A DNA stretch of 64,000 nucleotides from CAYNCE01 sp964522515. Its GTDB lineage: Bacteria > Patescibacteriota > Patescibacteriia > UBA2196. Location of the stretch: positions 26,835 through 90,834 of the forward strand of contig CAZFWC010000001.1 of the NCBI GenBank assembly GCA_964522515.1, written 5' to 3'. Positions 24,894-32,697 of the stretch are shown here, in pieces. Each line of letters begins with the position of its first letter. Positions within the stretch are counted from its first letter, which is position 1. The notes under the pieces were generated by a model. That model was not told where the DNA came from and searched no databases. It was given only the letters and a program-made list of their open reading frames with translations. The position numbers and the translations under genes are program-made.

Positions 24894-25265
24894 TTAAAGT
24901 ACCTCTGGCGCTAACGAAATAATTTTATTAAATCCTTTTGCGCGGAGTTCTCTTGCAACTGGACCAAAAATTCTTGTTGCTTTTGGTTCTTTTGTTTTTG
25001 GGTCAACAACTACGCCTGCGTTTTCATCAAAACGAATATAAATTCCAGATTTTCTGCGAGTTTCTTTTTTTGTTCTAACAAGCACTGCTTTAACAACATC
25101 ACCTTTTTTAATTTGTCCGTGTGGAACAACTTCTTTAACAGCGCAAGTTACAATGTCTCCAATTCTAGCAAATCTTTTTTTGTAACCGCCAGTAACTCTA
25201 ATAACCTGGAGTTTTTTAGCTCCGGAATTATCTGCTAGTTTCATTGTTGACATTAGTTGTAACAT
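24894..25265 (-). CDS. rplN: Large-subunit ribosomal protein L14
   Basis: 123 residues, full length and highly conserved (DNSGAKKLQVIRV; ENAGVVVDPKTKEPKATRIF). It lies at the subunit interface. The preceding rpsQ gene ends five bases upstream. Confidence 0.97.
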   Translation of the reverse strand: MLQLMSTMKLADNSGAKKLQVIRVTGGYKKRFARIGDIVTCAVKEVVPHGQIKKGDVVKAVLVRTKKETRRKSGIYIRFDENAGVVVDPKTKEPKATRIFGPVARELRAKGFNKIISLAPEVL

Positions 25266-25270
25266 AAAAA

Positions 25271-25516
25271 TTAATTTTTAATTTTCCACCTTTTGCCTTT
25301 TGACAACGGTTTACATTCAACAAAATTTACTTTATCATTAATTTTACATTTATTATTTTTATCGTGAACTTTATAATTTTTTGAAACAGTATATCTTTTT
25401 TTATATTTTGGATGAATTTTTGTGCGGTCAACTTTAACAACAATGGTTTTATCCATTTTATCCGAAATAACGATTCCTGTGAAGGCGCGTTTTATTGTTT
25501 TTTTATTTTCTTTCAT
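25271..25516 (-). CDS. rpsQ: Small-subunit ribosomal protein S17
   Basis: 81 residues with the OB-fold S17 signature (FTGIVISDKMDKTIVVKVDR; VHDKNNKCKINDKVNFVECK). Standard position between L29 and L14. Confidence 0.96.
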   Translation of the reverse strand: MKENKKTIKRAFTGIVISDKMDKTIVVKVDRTKIHPKYKKRYTVSKNYKVHDKNNKCKINDKVNFVECKPLSKGKRWKIKN

Positions 25517-25534
25517 AAAATTTTATAAATAAAA

Positions 25535-25723
25535 TTATTTAGTTTTTTCTTTTAAAATAGTTTGTATTTGCGCGATTAATTTTTTAGTTGTGCCAACATC
25601 ACTAACTTTTTTTAATTGTCTTTGCGCAACTTTAAATCTCATCTCGCGTAATTTTTCTTGAGACTCAGTTAGTAATGTTTTTAATTCATTTTCTGATTTT
25701 AATTTTAGTTCTTTAATTTTCAT
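25535..25723 (-). CDS. rpmC: Large-subunit ribosomal protein L29
   Basis: 62 residues from ATG 25723; an in-frame upstream start at 25738 would overlap rplP and is not needed. The helical hairpin LREMRFKVAQRQLKKVSDVG is characteristic. L29 lies near the polypeptide exit, beside L23. Confidence 0.94.
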   Translation of the reverse strand: MKIKELKLKSENELKTLLTESQEKLREMRFKVAQRQLKKVSDVGTTKKLIAQIQTILKEKTK

Positions 25724-25727
25724 AAAA

Positions 25728-26138
25728 TTATTTTCCAACCACCTTACATTTTACAGGTAACTTGTGAGCAGCTGATGTTAAAGCTTCACGAGCTTTGTGT
25801 TCTGGAATTCCATCAATTTCAAACATTATTGCTCCTGGTTTTACAACTGTGACAAAATGATCTGGAGCGCCTTTTCCTTTTCCCATTTTCATTTCATTTC
25901 CGTGAAAAGTCACAGGTTTGTCTGGAAAAAGTCTAATCCAAATTTTTCCGCCTTTTCTTGTGTGCCTAACAATCACGCGTCGAGTTGCTTCAATTTGTCT
26001 TGAAGTTACCCAAGAAGCTGTTAATGCTTTTAAACCAAAACTGCCAAAATCAACTTTTGTTAAACGCGACGCCTGACTGCCAGAAGTACCAGCTTGTAAG
26101 TGCCATTTTCTGTGTTTTGTTTTTTTTGGTGCTAACAT
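25728..26138 (-). CDS. rplP: Large-subunit ribosomal protein L16
   Basis: 136 residues. KTKHRKWHLQAG at the start, WIRLFPDKPVTFHGNEMKMG and GKGAPDHFVTVVKPG are the L16 landmarks. It contacts the A-site tRNA elbow. An R1 element directly precedes it. Confidence 0.97.
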   Translation of the reverse strand: MLAPKKTKHRKWHLQAGTSGSQASRLTKVDFGSFGLKALTASWVTSRQIEATRRVIVRHTRKGGKIWIRLFPDKPVTFHGNEMKMGKGKGAPDHFVTVVKPGAIMFEIDGIPEHKAREALTSAAHKLPVKCKVVGK

Positions 26139-26155
26139 AATTTTTTATAGTTTAT

Positions 26156-26301
26156 CCGCCTTCGCCCCTAATCCCGAGTACTCGGGACTACTGGACTACG
26201 GCGGATACCTGTCTGCCGACAGGCAGGAACTCTTGTGTTAAAAAAGCACAGGAGCTTGCCCGCCGTAGCTAGGACTTTTAGGGTTGAAGCGAAGGAGGGT
26301 T
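26156..26301. repeat. R1 palindrome between rpsC and rplP
   Basis: Includes the CCCGAGTACTCGGGA module, a CTGTCTGCCGACAGGCAG hairpin and the right arm GCTTGCCCGCCGTAGCTAGG...GCGAAGGAGGGTTAA. The rpsC stop codon (TAA at 26302-26300) is made from the end of the element. Confidence 0.9.
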
Positions 26302-26941
26302 AAACAAATTTTTCACCTTTATAAATCCAAATCTTAACTCCAATTGCTCCGTAAGTTGTGCGAGCTGTTGCTGTTCCATAATCAATATCAGCGCGCAAAG
26401 TGTGCAAAGGAATTTTTCCTTGAGTTAATTTTTCAGTGCGAGCAATTTCTACTCCGCCTAATCTTCCAGCGCAATGAACTTTCACACCTTGCGCACCAGC
26501 TTTTATAATTGCTTCAATATTTCTTTTCATTGAACGACGGTACGGAATTCTTTTTTCTAATTCAAGAGCAATATTTTGCGCCATTATTTGCGCGCAAAGT
26601 TGTGGCTTGTTAACTTCTTTTATATTAATTTGTAGTTTGATTTTTTTATTTTTTATAATTTTTTTTAATAAATAATTTTTAATTTCTTCAACTCCAACTC
26701 CGCCTCGCCCAATAATAATTCCTGGTTTTGATGAATGCAAAATTATATTAATGTTGTCGGGTGATCTTTCAATTTCAACACTTTTTAAACTGCAGTCCCT
26801 AAGTTTACTATTTAAATATTCTCTCAATTTTGTATCTTGTTCAAGTTGTCGCGCAAAAGCAGGTCCACGCTTAAACCAGCGAGAAGCCCAATTTTCGCTT
26901 AAACCAATTCTGAAAATTTTAGGATTTACTTTGTGACCCAT
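26300..26941 (-). CDS. rpsC: Small-subunit ribosomal protein S3
   Basis: 213 residues: the N-terminal KH type II domain (IIIGRGGVGVEEIKNYLLKK) and the C-terminal S3 domain (GAQGVKVHCAGRLGGVEIAR; GTATARTTYGAIGVKIWIYK). It lies at the mRNA entry channel. It ends just after GEKFV, where an R1 element supplies the stop codon, so the usual C-terminal basic tail is short. Confidence 0.97.
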   Translation of the reverse strand: MGHKVNPKIFRIGLSENWASRWFKRGPAFARQLEQDTKLREYLNSKLRDCSLKSVEIERSPDNINIILHSSKPGIIIGRGGVGVEEIKNYLLKKIIKNKKIKLQINIKEVNKPQLCAQIMAQNIALELEKRIPYRRSMKRNIEAIIKAGAQGVKVHCAGRLGGVEIARTEKLTQGKIPLHTLRADIDYGTATARTTYGAIGVKIWIYKGEKFV

Positions 26942-26953
26942 AAAAATAAAATT

Positions 26954-27604
26954 TTATATTGATTTTCTTCTAAACATTTTTTTCAAAGCGCCACCTTTGC
27001 TTTTTTTACGAACAGTGTCTAAATGTTGCTTTCCTCTATCAGATCCTTCTCGTCTAACATCTTTAATTTCTTTTTTATATTCTTCTTCTTTTAATTTTTT
27101 AATTTTAGGTTCTAATTTGGTCTCTTGTTTCTCTAATTCTTTAACTTCATCTAAAGATTTTACTATTTTTATATTTTTATCAATTTTTTTCTTGTCTTTT
27201 TTATCTTTTTTAATATCAGATTTATCAGCTTTTACCTGCCTGTCTGGCAGGTGGACCTGTGATTTATTAGTGTCTTTCTCTTCCAAAATTATTGAAATGT
27301 GACTTGTCCTTTTGTTAATTGCTGAAGCTCTTCCAAATGCTCTTGGTTGCCACCTTTTTAAAACAGGACCTTCATCAACTTTTAATTCTGAAATATATAA
27401 ATTATTTTCTGCTAATTTAAAATTATTTTTTGCATTTGCAATCGCGCTGTTTAATAATTTCAACATTGAATCAGCTACTTTTTTGTTTATAAATTTTAAC
27501 TGATTTTGCGCGACTTCAACATCTAGCCCCCGAATTAAATCGGCCACTAATCTAACTTTGCGAGGTGATATTCTTAAATGTCGTAATTTTGCAGAAACTT
27601 TCAT
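26954..27604 (-). CDS. rplV: Large-subunit ribosomal protein L22 with long charged C-terminal extension
   Basis: 216 residues, about 100 more than a normal L22. Residues 1-110 are the L22 fold (LRHLRISPRKVRLVADLIRG; GPVLKRWQPRAFGRASAINK; RTSHISIIL). The remaining part is a Lys/Glu-rich tail (KKDKKDKKKIDKNIKIVKSL) that would extend from the ribosome surface near the exit tunnel. A short palindromic repeat (CCTGCCTGTCTGGCAGG) is translated at the junction (VHLPDRQVKAD). Confidence 0.95.
   Translation of the reverse strand: MKVSAKLRHLRISPRKVRLVADLIRGLDVEVAQNQLKFINKKVADSMLKLLNSAIANAKNNFKLAENNLYISELKVDEGPVLKRWQPRAFGRASAINKRTSHISIILEEKDTNKSQVHLPDRQVKADKSDIKKDKKDKKKIDKNIKIVKSLDEVKELEKQETKLEPKIKKLKEEEYKKEIKDVRREGSDRGKQHLDTVRKKSKGGALKKMFRRKSI
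27234..27253. repeat. Short R1-type hairpin translated inside rplV
   Basis: ACCTGCCTGTCTGGCAGGT is a palindrome in frame at the boundary between the L22 core and its charged tail. Confidence 0.7.
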
Positions 27605-27627
27605 AATTTTTTCCCGGGTACTCGGGA

Positions 27628-27924
27628 TTACTTTTTTTCTTTTGATTTTTTTTCAACTTCTTTTTGTTTTTTACCGCCGTGTTTAACAAATTTGCGAGTG
27701 GGAGAAAATTCACCAAGTTTGTGACCAACCATATCTTCAACAACAAAAACTGGAATGTGAATTTTACCATTGTGAACTCCAAATGTAAAACCAACCATTT
27801 CAGGCGTGATTGTTGAATTTCTTGCCCAAGTTTTAATCACAATTTTGTCACCAATCTTAAGCTTGCCGACTTTTTTCATCAGTTTTGCGTCAATGTATGG
27901 CCCTTTTTTTAAACTTCTTGACAT
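27628..27924 (-). CDS. rpsS: Small-subunit ribosomal protein S19
   Basis: 98 residues. MSRSLKKGPYIDAKLMKKV and the KLGEFSPTRKFVKHGG C-terminal signature are conserved. It binds S13 in the head of the 30S. A short CCCGGGTACTCGGGA hairpin lies between it and rplV. Confidence 0.97.
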   Translation of the reverse strand: MSRSLKKGPYIDAKLMKKVGKLKIGDKIVIKTWARNSTITPEMVGFTFGVHNGKIHIPVFVVEDMVGHKLGEFSPTRKFVKHGGKKQKEVEKKSKEKK

Positions 27925-27933
27925 AAAATATTT

Positions 27934-28019
27934 AGCAACTTGTAATTCGTAACTAGTAACTTGTAAATTGATTTTTTATTTTTTAAAATAAAACAATTAC
28001 GAGTTACAAATTACAGATT
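27934..28019. repeat. Palindrome (GTAACTTGTAA type) between rplB and rpsS
   Basis: AACTTGTAATTCGTAACTAG and AATTACGAGTTACAAATTAC are inverted repeats with an AT-rich loop. It is the same family as 21106-21174. Confidence 0.7.
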
Positions 28020-28857
28020 ACTTGCGTTTCTTTCGTCTTTTAATAATTAATTTATCTGTCCATTTTTTCTTTCTTGTTTTTACTCCAAGAGATGGTTTTC
28101 CCCATTTTGTTTTAGGGTGTTTCATTCCAATTGGGTGTTTTCCTTCTCCGCCACCGTGAGGATGATCAACTGGGTTCATTGCTTTACCACGAACAGTTGG
28201 TTTAATTCCCATATGTCTTTTCCTTCCAGCTTTACCAATTCTAACTAATTTTGCTTCAGGATTTGAAACTTGTCCAATGGTCGCAAAGCATTCTTTTTTA
28301 AATAATTTAATTTCTCCCGAAGGAATTTTTAACTGAGCATATTTTCCTTCAACATTTTGTAAAACAATTCCTGTCCCAGCGCTTCTTGCGACTTTACCAC
28401 CTCTGTTTGGCTCTACTTCAACATTGTACACCATACTTCCTTGTGGAATCAACTCTAAAGGCATTCTGTTTCCATTTTTAGCTTCTATTTTTTTGTCTGA
28501 ACTCATCACAGTGTCATTAACTTTCATATCAACAGCAGCTAAAATATATGATTTTGTATTATCTTTGTATTTTATCAGCGCAATTCTAGCGTTACGATTT
28601 GGATCGTATTCAATTGCTTCAACAGTAGCTTGAACATCAAATTTTGTTCTTTTAAAATCAATTATTCTATAAATTTTTTTAGATCCGCCACCACGGTGCC
28701 TAACAGTAATTCTGCCTTGATTATTTCTTCCCGAATATTTTTTTAAACTTTTACACAATTGTTTTTCTCTTTTTTTATTTTTTGTTAAATCAGAAGAATC
28801 AACAACAGATGTTCTGCGTCGCGCTGGTGTTGTTGGTTTGTATAATTTAATAGGCAT
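28018..28857 (-). CDS. rplB: Large-subunit ribosomal protein L2
   Basis: 279 residues, full length. The conserved C-terminal PVDHPHGGGEGKHPIG motif at the peptidyl-transferase region is intact, as are GRITVRHRGGGSKKIYR and GKAGRKRHMGIKPTVRGKAM. It is preceded by a long R1 element. Confidence 0.98.
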   Translation of the reverse strand: MPIKLYKPTTPARRRTSVVDSSDLTKNKKREKQLCKSLKKYSGRNNQGRITVRHRGGGSKKIYRIIDFKRTKFDVQATVEAIEYDPNRNARIALIKYKDNTKSYILAAVDMKVNDTVMSSDKKIEAKNGNRMPLELIPQGSMVYNVEVEPNRGGKVARSAGTGIVLQNVEGKYAQLKIPSGEIKLFKKECFATIGQVSNPEAKLVRIGKAGRKRHMGIKPTVRGKAMNPVDHPHGGGEGKHPIGMKHPKTKWGKPSLGVKTRKKKWTDKLIIKRRKKRK

Positions 28858-28867
28858 AAAAGTTTTT

Positions 28868-29057
28868 CCGCCTTCGCCCCTAATCCCGAGTACTCGGGAC
28901 TACTGGACTACGGCGGATACCTGTCTAGCTGACAGGCAGGAACTCTTGTGTTTAAAATTTAAAAAACACAGGAGCTTGCCTCCTCCTTCGCTAAAGCTAC
29001 GGCGGACAGGCGCCGTGGCAATTAAAGGGTCGCTAGGGAGCGAAGGAGGGGAAGCGA
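28868..29057. repeat. R1 palindrome (long mosaic form) between rplW and rplB
   Basis: 190 bases: CCGCCTTCGCCCCTAATCCC, CCCGAGTACTCGGGA, CTGTCTAGCTGACAGGCAG, centre TTTAAAATTTAAA, then CCTCCTTCGCTAAAGCTACG and GCGAAGGAGGGGAAGCGA. The left end is 10 bases from the rplB start (GAAGGCGGA acts as Shine-Dalgarno-like) and the right end abuts the rplW TAG stop. Confidence 0.92.
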
Positions 29058-29489
29058 CTAAACTCCTTCGTAAACATCTAATTTATCATTTTTTTGTAAA
29101 ATAATTATTGCTTTTTTCCAATTTTTTAATTTACCAAATTTTCTTCCGTATCTTACCATTTTACCGCGCATATTTACAGTATTAATTTTAACTGGTTTTA
29201 CACCATAAAGTGTTTCAATTGCTTTTTTAATTTCTGATTTATTTGATTTTATCGCAACTTCAAAAACATATTGATTAAACTCTCCTAAGGAAGATGCTTG
29301 TTCAGTAATTATTGGTCTGATTAAATTTTTGTAAGCGTTGCCGTGATATTTTGTTGCCAGACTTTTATTTTTTGGTAATTTAGTTTTTTTTAATATTTTT
29401 TTTTCTTCAACTTCAACTTCATCAAATTTTTTAATCTGTTTTTTAGCTGTGTCTGATTTTTTCTTTTTAAATTTATCAAAAATACTCAT
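29058..29489 (-). CDS. rplW: Large-subunit ribosomal protein L23 with N-terminal extension
   Basis: 143 residues from ATG 29489. A lysine-rich N-terminal extension of about 45 residues (DKFKKKKSDTAKKQIKKFDE) precedes the L23 domain (LIRPIITEQASS; YVFEVAIKSNKSEIKKAIET; VNMRGKMVRYGRKFGKLKNW). L23 is the docking site for SRP and trigger factor at the exit tunnel. Confidence 0.95.
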   Translation of the reverse strand: MSIFDKFKKKKSDTAKKQIKKFDEVEVEEKKILKKTKLPKNKSLATKYHGNAYKNLIRPIITEQASSLGEFNQYVFEVAIKSNKSEIKKAIETLYGVKPVKINTVNMRGKMVRYGRKFGKLKNWKKAIIILQKNDKLDVYEGV

Positions 29490-29554
29490 ATTGTCATTTA
29501 TCAAATATCAGTTATCAGTTGCTTTTGATAATTGATAAATGATACTTGATATTT

Positions 29555-30310
29555 TTATTTATTTTTTAAATATATTTTTTCAATTATTTCTAAACTTTTT
29601 TCAATAATTAATATTTTCTCAAACTTCAAAAGATCCAAAACATTTAAACTGTCTGCTGTTGTGATTTTAATTCCTTGCAAATTTTTTCCTGCGCTAAATA
29701 TTTTTCTGTCTGCTTTTTCTAAAATAATTAATAATGATAATTTGTAATTTTTAATGTCAAAATTGCGCTTTCCCTCCTTCGCTCCCTGAGTGTCCTTTAT
29801 CACTTCGGCGGGCAAGCTTTTAGTTTTTTTTGTTTTCTTTTCAATCTCTTTAATATTTATTATACTTTTTAAATTTTTCAAAATTTCAACAAATTCTTTT
29901 GTTTTACCTTCAGCTAAATTTAATTTGTCTAATAAAATAAATAAATTATTGTTTACTTTATCAGACAAACACATAAATAATGCTTTTGTTTTTTGTTTTT
30001 TATTAACTTTTTTAGAAAAGTTTCTGTCTTTTGTGGGTCCAAAAGTCACACCGCCCCCAACCCAAATTGGTGAACGACTTGAACCGTGTCTTGCGCGTCC
30101 AGTTCCTTTTTGTTTCCAAGGTTTTTTCCCACCACCGCGAACTTCACTTTTATCTTTTGTGTGAGCAATCGCAACTCTTGAATTTGCCATTTGCGCAACT
30201 GCGACTTGATGTACAACAGAATTTTTTATTTCAATTCCAAAAATTTTAGAATTTAATTCTAGTTCTTTTACTTTTTCTCCAAGTTGGTTGTAGATTTGTA
30301 TTTTTTTCAT
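29555..30310 (-). CDS. rplD: Large-subunit ribosomal protein L4 with repeat-derived insert
   Basis: 251 residues from ATG 30310; the in-frame ATG at 30319 is part of an R2-type repeat. The tunnel loop GGGKKPWKQKGTGRARHGSS is intact, followed by FGPTKDRNFSKKVNKK. Residues about 165-190 (KSLPAEVIKDTQGAKEGKRN) carry a translated R1-type fragment. Unlike a normal S10 operon, it is not directly behind rplC: 522 bases with a plus-strand gene lie between them. Confidence 0.95.
   Translation of the reverse strand: MKKIQIYNQLGEKVKELELNSKIFGIEIKNSVVHQVAVAQMANSRVAIAHTKDKSEVRGGGKKPWKQKGTGRARHGSSRSPIWVGGGVTFGPTKDRNFSKKVNKKQKTKALFMCLSDKVNNNLFILLDKLNLAEGKTKEFVEILKNLKSIINIKEIEKKTKKTKSLPAEVIKDTQGAKEGKRNFDIKNYKLSLLIILEKADRKIFSAGKNLQGIKITTADSLNVLDLLKFEKILIIEKSLEIIEKIYLKNK
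29770..29817. repeat. R1-type fragment translated inside rplD
   Basis: CCCTCCTTCGCTCCCTGAGT and CACTTCGGCGGGCAAGC match the R1 arm ends; it is in frame and encodes LPAEVIKDTQGAKEGK. Confidence 0.75.
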
Positions 30311-30314
30311 GTTA

Positions 30315-30350
30315 GTCATCCTGATCCCGAGTGCTCGGGAGAAGGATCTG
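30315..30350. repeat. R2-type fragment upstream of rplD
   Basis: GTCATCCTGATCCCGAGTGC followed by TCGGGAGAAGGATCTG: the repeat end plus the CCCGAG-CTCGGG hairpin module, five bases from the rplD start. Confidence 0.7.
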
Positions 30351-30410
30351 TTTTTTTAATTATTTATTTTATTAATTTTTGGCTAATTTTAGCTAATAAT
30401 ACGAATGGGC

Positions 30411-30439
30411 TTGACATTTTTTTAAAAATTTATTAAAAT
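30411..30439 (+). promoter_or_regulatory. Promoter of the small plus-strand gene at 30488
   Basis: TTGACA (30411-30416) and TAAAAT (30434-30439) with 17 bases between. The leader continues AAAATAATTTACAATT...AAATGGAGG, like that of the gene at 18119. Confidence 0.75.
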
Positions 30440-30487
30440 TTATATAAAATAATTTACAATTTAATTAACTAAAATGGAGGCAAAAAA

Positions 30488-30703
30488 ATGGAATTAAAAG
30501 TTCGGGCAATAAAGCCTGATGATTTTAAAGAATTTAAAGAAATTTTTTCCGACAAAAAAGCAGATTACGATAATTGTTTGTTTTGTAATGAGAAAGCTAC
30601 TAAAGTTACAGAATCTGCTGATAAAACTATTCAAATTCGTAGTTGCGACGAAAAAAAATGTCTAAAAATAGCTTTAAATTTTGTTTCAAAATATTCAATC
30701 TAA
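30488..30703 (+). CDS. Small cysteine-containing protein inserted between rplC and rplD
   Basis: 71 residues with a perfect GGAGG 7 bases before ATG 30488. The sequence has CLFC (about residues 30-33) and CDEKKC (about 53-58), which could bind a metal, within a small alpha/beta-looking domain (MELKVRAIKPDDFKEFKEIF at the start). I recognise no family. It has its own promoter and terminator and reads against the ribosomal operon, so it is an independent cassette placed inside the S10 cluster. Confidence 0.65.
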   Translation: MELKVRAIKPDDFKEFKEIFSDKKADYDNCLFCNEKATKVTESADKTIQIRSCDEKKCLKIALNFVSKYSI

Positions 30704-30723
30704 AAATTAATAAACTGTTTCTC

Positions 30724-30775
30724 TTACTCATTTCATTATTCTGCCGAGCAGGATTTGAAATGAGTTTTTTATTTT
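30724..30775 (+). terminator. Terminator of the gene at 30488
   Basis: ACTCATTTCA and TGAAATGAGT form a 10-bp perfect stem with TTTTTTATTTT after it. The loop (TTATTCTGCCGAGCAGGATT) itself has a CTGC/GCAG hairpin. Confidence 0.85.
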
Positions 30776-30832
30776 GAAAAAATTTATTTTAAAAAAAATT
30801 TATATCTTATATCTTATATTTTATATTCTATA

Positions 30833-31588
30833 TTATTTGTTTTCTTCAACTTTTTTTTCAGTTTCCTTATTTTCTGCTTTCTCAATTTTTTTATCAGAGT
30901 TTATCTGCTTTTCATCAGTATTTTTATCAGTGATTTTCAACTCCCCTTCCCCTTGAATTAAAACTAAACTATTTCTCGCTCCCGGAACAGCGCCTTTAAC
31001 ATACAAAATATTTTTTTCTTTATCAATTTTTATTATTTCTAAATTTTTAACAGTAATTTGCTCTGAACCCATATGACCTGGCATTTTTTTTCCTTTAAAA
31101 ACTCTTGCTGGATCAGTGGCGCCAATTGAACCACCTAATCTTAATTGATCTTTGTGTCCGTGGCTTGCTGGACTTCCGTGAAAACCATGGCGTCTTACAA
31201 CACCTTGAAAACCTTTACCTTTTGAAACACCTGTTATTTTAATTTTATCTTTAATTTCAAAAGTTTCTACTGTAATTTTGTCCCCGCGTTTTAGTTTGTT
31301 GGCTCCATCGCTCTGCGTGGAACCTTCTTGTTCAGTTTTAGGATTTAATCTAAATTCTTTAAGCCAACGAAAATTTTCTAAATCTTTTAAGTGTCCTTTT
31401 ACTGCTTTTGACAAACTTTTCTTTTTATCAAATCCAATTTGCACTGCTGAATATTTATCTTTGCTGTCTTTTTTTTTAACTTGAGTAATTAAACACGGAC
31501 CAGCATTAACAAGAGTGACAGGAATAACTTCACCTTTTTCATTAAAAATTTGTGACATTTCTAATTTTTTTCCTAAAATAAATTTCAT
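30833..31588 (-). CDS. rplC: Large-subunit ribosomal protein L3 with charged C-terminal tail
   Basis: 251 residues. The L3 signature GVSKGKGFQGVVRRHGFHGS and SIGATDPARVFKGKKMPGHMG are intact. A tail of about 40 residues (KITDKNTDEKQINSDKKIEK...) goes beyond the usual end. The order S10-L3 is standard, but downstream rplD is displaced by the plus-strand cassette. Confidence 0.96.
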   Translation of the reverse strand: MKFILGKKLEMSQIFNEKGEVIPVTLVNAGPCLITQVKKKDSKDKYSAVQIGFDKKKSLSKAVKGHLKDLENFRWLKEFRLNPKTEQEGSTQSDGANKLKRGDKITVETFEIKDKIKITGVSKGKGFQGVVRRHGFHGSPASHGHKDQLRLGGSIGATDPARVFKGKKMPGHMGSEQITVKNLEIIKIDKEKNILYVKGAVPGARNSLVLIQGEGELKITDKNTDEKQINSDKKIEKAENKETEKKVEENK

Positions 31589-31803
31589 AAAATAAAAACT
31601 GGTTACTAAAAACCAGACTAAAAAAATAAATAGTATTTTAATTTTATTTTCTTAATTTGATTTACCCTGTTAATTTAGGGTTAATTAATCTTTTTTAATC
31701 ATTTCAACGATATTGTGAACTGTCCCCGCCTAAATTTTTTTTCAAAAAACTTGGGCGGGCATCATTCATTTTATCTAAATGATATATAAAATTGCATTTT
31801 TGT
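31589..31803. other. Gap between rpsJ and rplC with several hairpins
   Basis: Holds AACTGGTTACTAAAAACCAG, ACCCTGTTAATTTAGGGTTA, and CCCCGCCTAAATTTTTTTTC with CAAAAAACTTGGGCGGG. No promoter or gene could be supported. Confidence 0.5.
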
Positions 31804-32166
31804 TTACATTTTAATCTCAATATCAACACCACTTGGTAAGCTAAGATTTGATAATTGATCAATTGTTTTAGCGGTTGGATTAAAAATATCAATTAATCTT
31901 TTGTGAATTCTCATTTCAAATTGTTCGCGAGCGTCTTTGTGCACAAATGTTGAACGATTAACAGTGTATTTTTTTGTTTCAGTTGGCAAAGGCACTGGGC
32001 CTTTAACTTCAACACCTGTTTTTTTAACATTTTCAATAATTGTTCGCACAGCTTGATCAATAACTTTGTGATCGTAGGCGCGAACTTTAATGCGAACTCT
32101 TTGTTTAAATTCTTCTTCTGGTTTTGAATTGTTTTGACTTTCGTCTTTTTTAATTTTGTCTGGCAT
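31804..32166 (-). CDS. rpsJ: Small-subunit ribosomal protein S10
   Basis: 120 residues. The S10 core runs VRIKVRAYDHKVIDQAVRTI through GPVPLPTETKKYTVNRSTFV to SLPSGVDIEIKM. A polar N-terminal extension of about 20 residues is present. It also functions as NusE in antitermination. An unfamiliar small gene (32174) separates it from tuf. Confidence 0.97.
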   Translation of the reverse strand: MPDKIKKDESQNNSKPEEEFKQRVRIKVRAYDHKVIDQAVRTIIENVKKTGVEVKGPVPLPTETKKYTVNRSTFVHKDAREQFEMRIHKRLIDIFNPTAKTIDQLSNLSLPSGVDIEIKM

Positions 32167-32173
32167 TTAATTT

Positions 32174-32587
32174 TTAAATTGTTGCTAATTCTTGTTTTAA
32201 AAAATCTAAAGTTTGTGTTTGTTTTTTAGTTTGCTTTCCAGGAATTTTTTTAATAGCTTCTATTATTAATAAAATAACTTCTTTTAATTTATTTCTGTCT
32301 TTAATAACTCCACTTTCTATTAATTCCTGTAGTTTATTTAATTTTTTGTCAAGATAATCTTTTGTCACAATTTCGCCACTTAAACCAGCTGAAAAGTTGT
32401 TAAATTCTTCTTTAAAAGTATCCTTGGTCACTGTTACTTCTTTTAAGTCTTCTATTTTTTTATCCATTCTTTTTTCTAAACTTTCTAAATCATCTTTAGT
32501 TGCTAAAACAGGAAACAAAACTTCTTCAGCAAATTGTCCCAAAATTTCTAAAGTTAATGGTTTTTGTAATTCTTTTTTGTTTGACAT
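32174..32587 (-). CDS. Helical protein of unknown function between tuf and rpsJ
   Basis: 137 residues, almost entirely helical, with a coiled-coil-like stretch TKDDLESLEKRMDKKIEDL (about 30-48) and further heptads to residue 90. There is no signal peptide or membrane segment. Proteins with TKDDLxxLExRMDKKxED repeats are common in Patescibacteria and usually unassigned. It is co-directional with both neighbours (seven bases before rpsJ), so it is probably co-expressed with the ribosomal operon. Function unknown. Confidence 0.65.
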   Translation of the reverse strand: MSNKKELQKPLTLEILGQFAEEVLFPVLATKDDLESLEKRMDKKIEDLKEVTVTKDTFKEEFNNFSAGLSGEIVTKDYLDKKLNKLQELIESGVIKDRNKLKEVILLIIEAIKKIPGKQTKKQTQTLDFLKQELATI

Positions 32588-32697
32588 TTAATTTTTATTT
32601 TAATTTCCCAATTTTATCTCCAATATTTCTGCGTTTAATCCGCGAGTTTAGAAACAAAATTAGAAATCCCGATTTAAAAAACCGAGATTTCGTAAAC

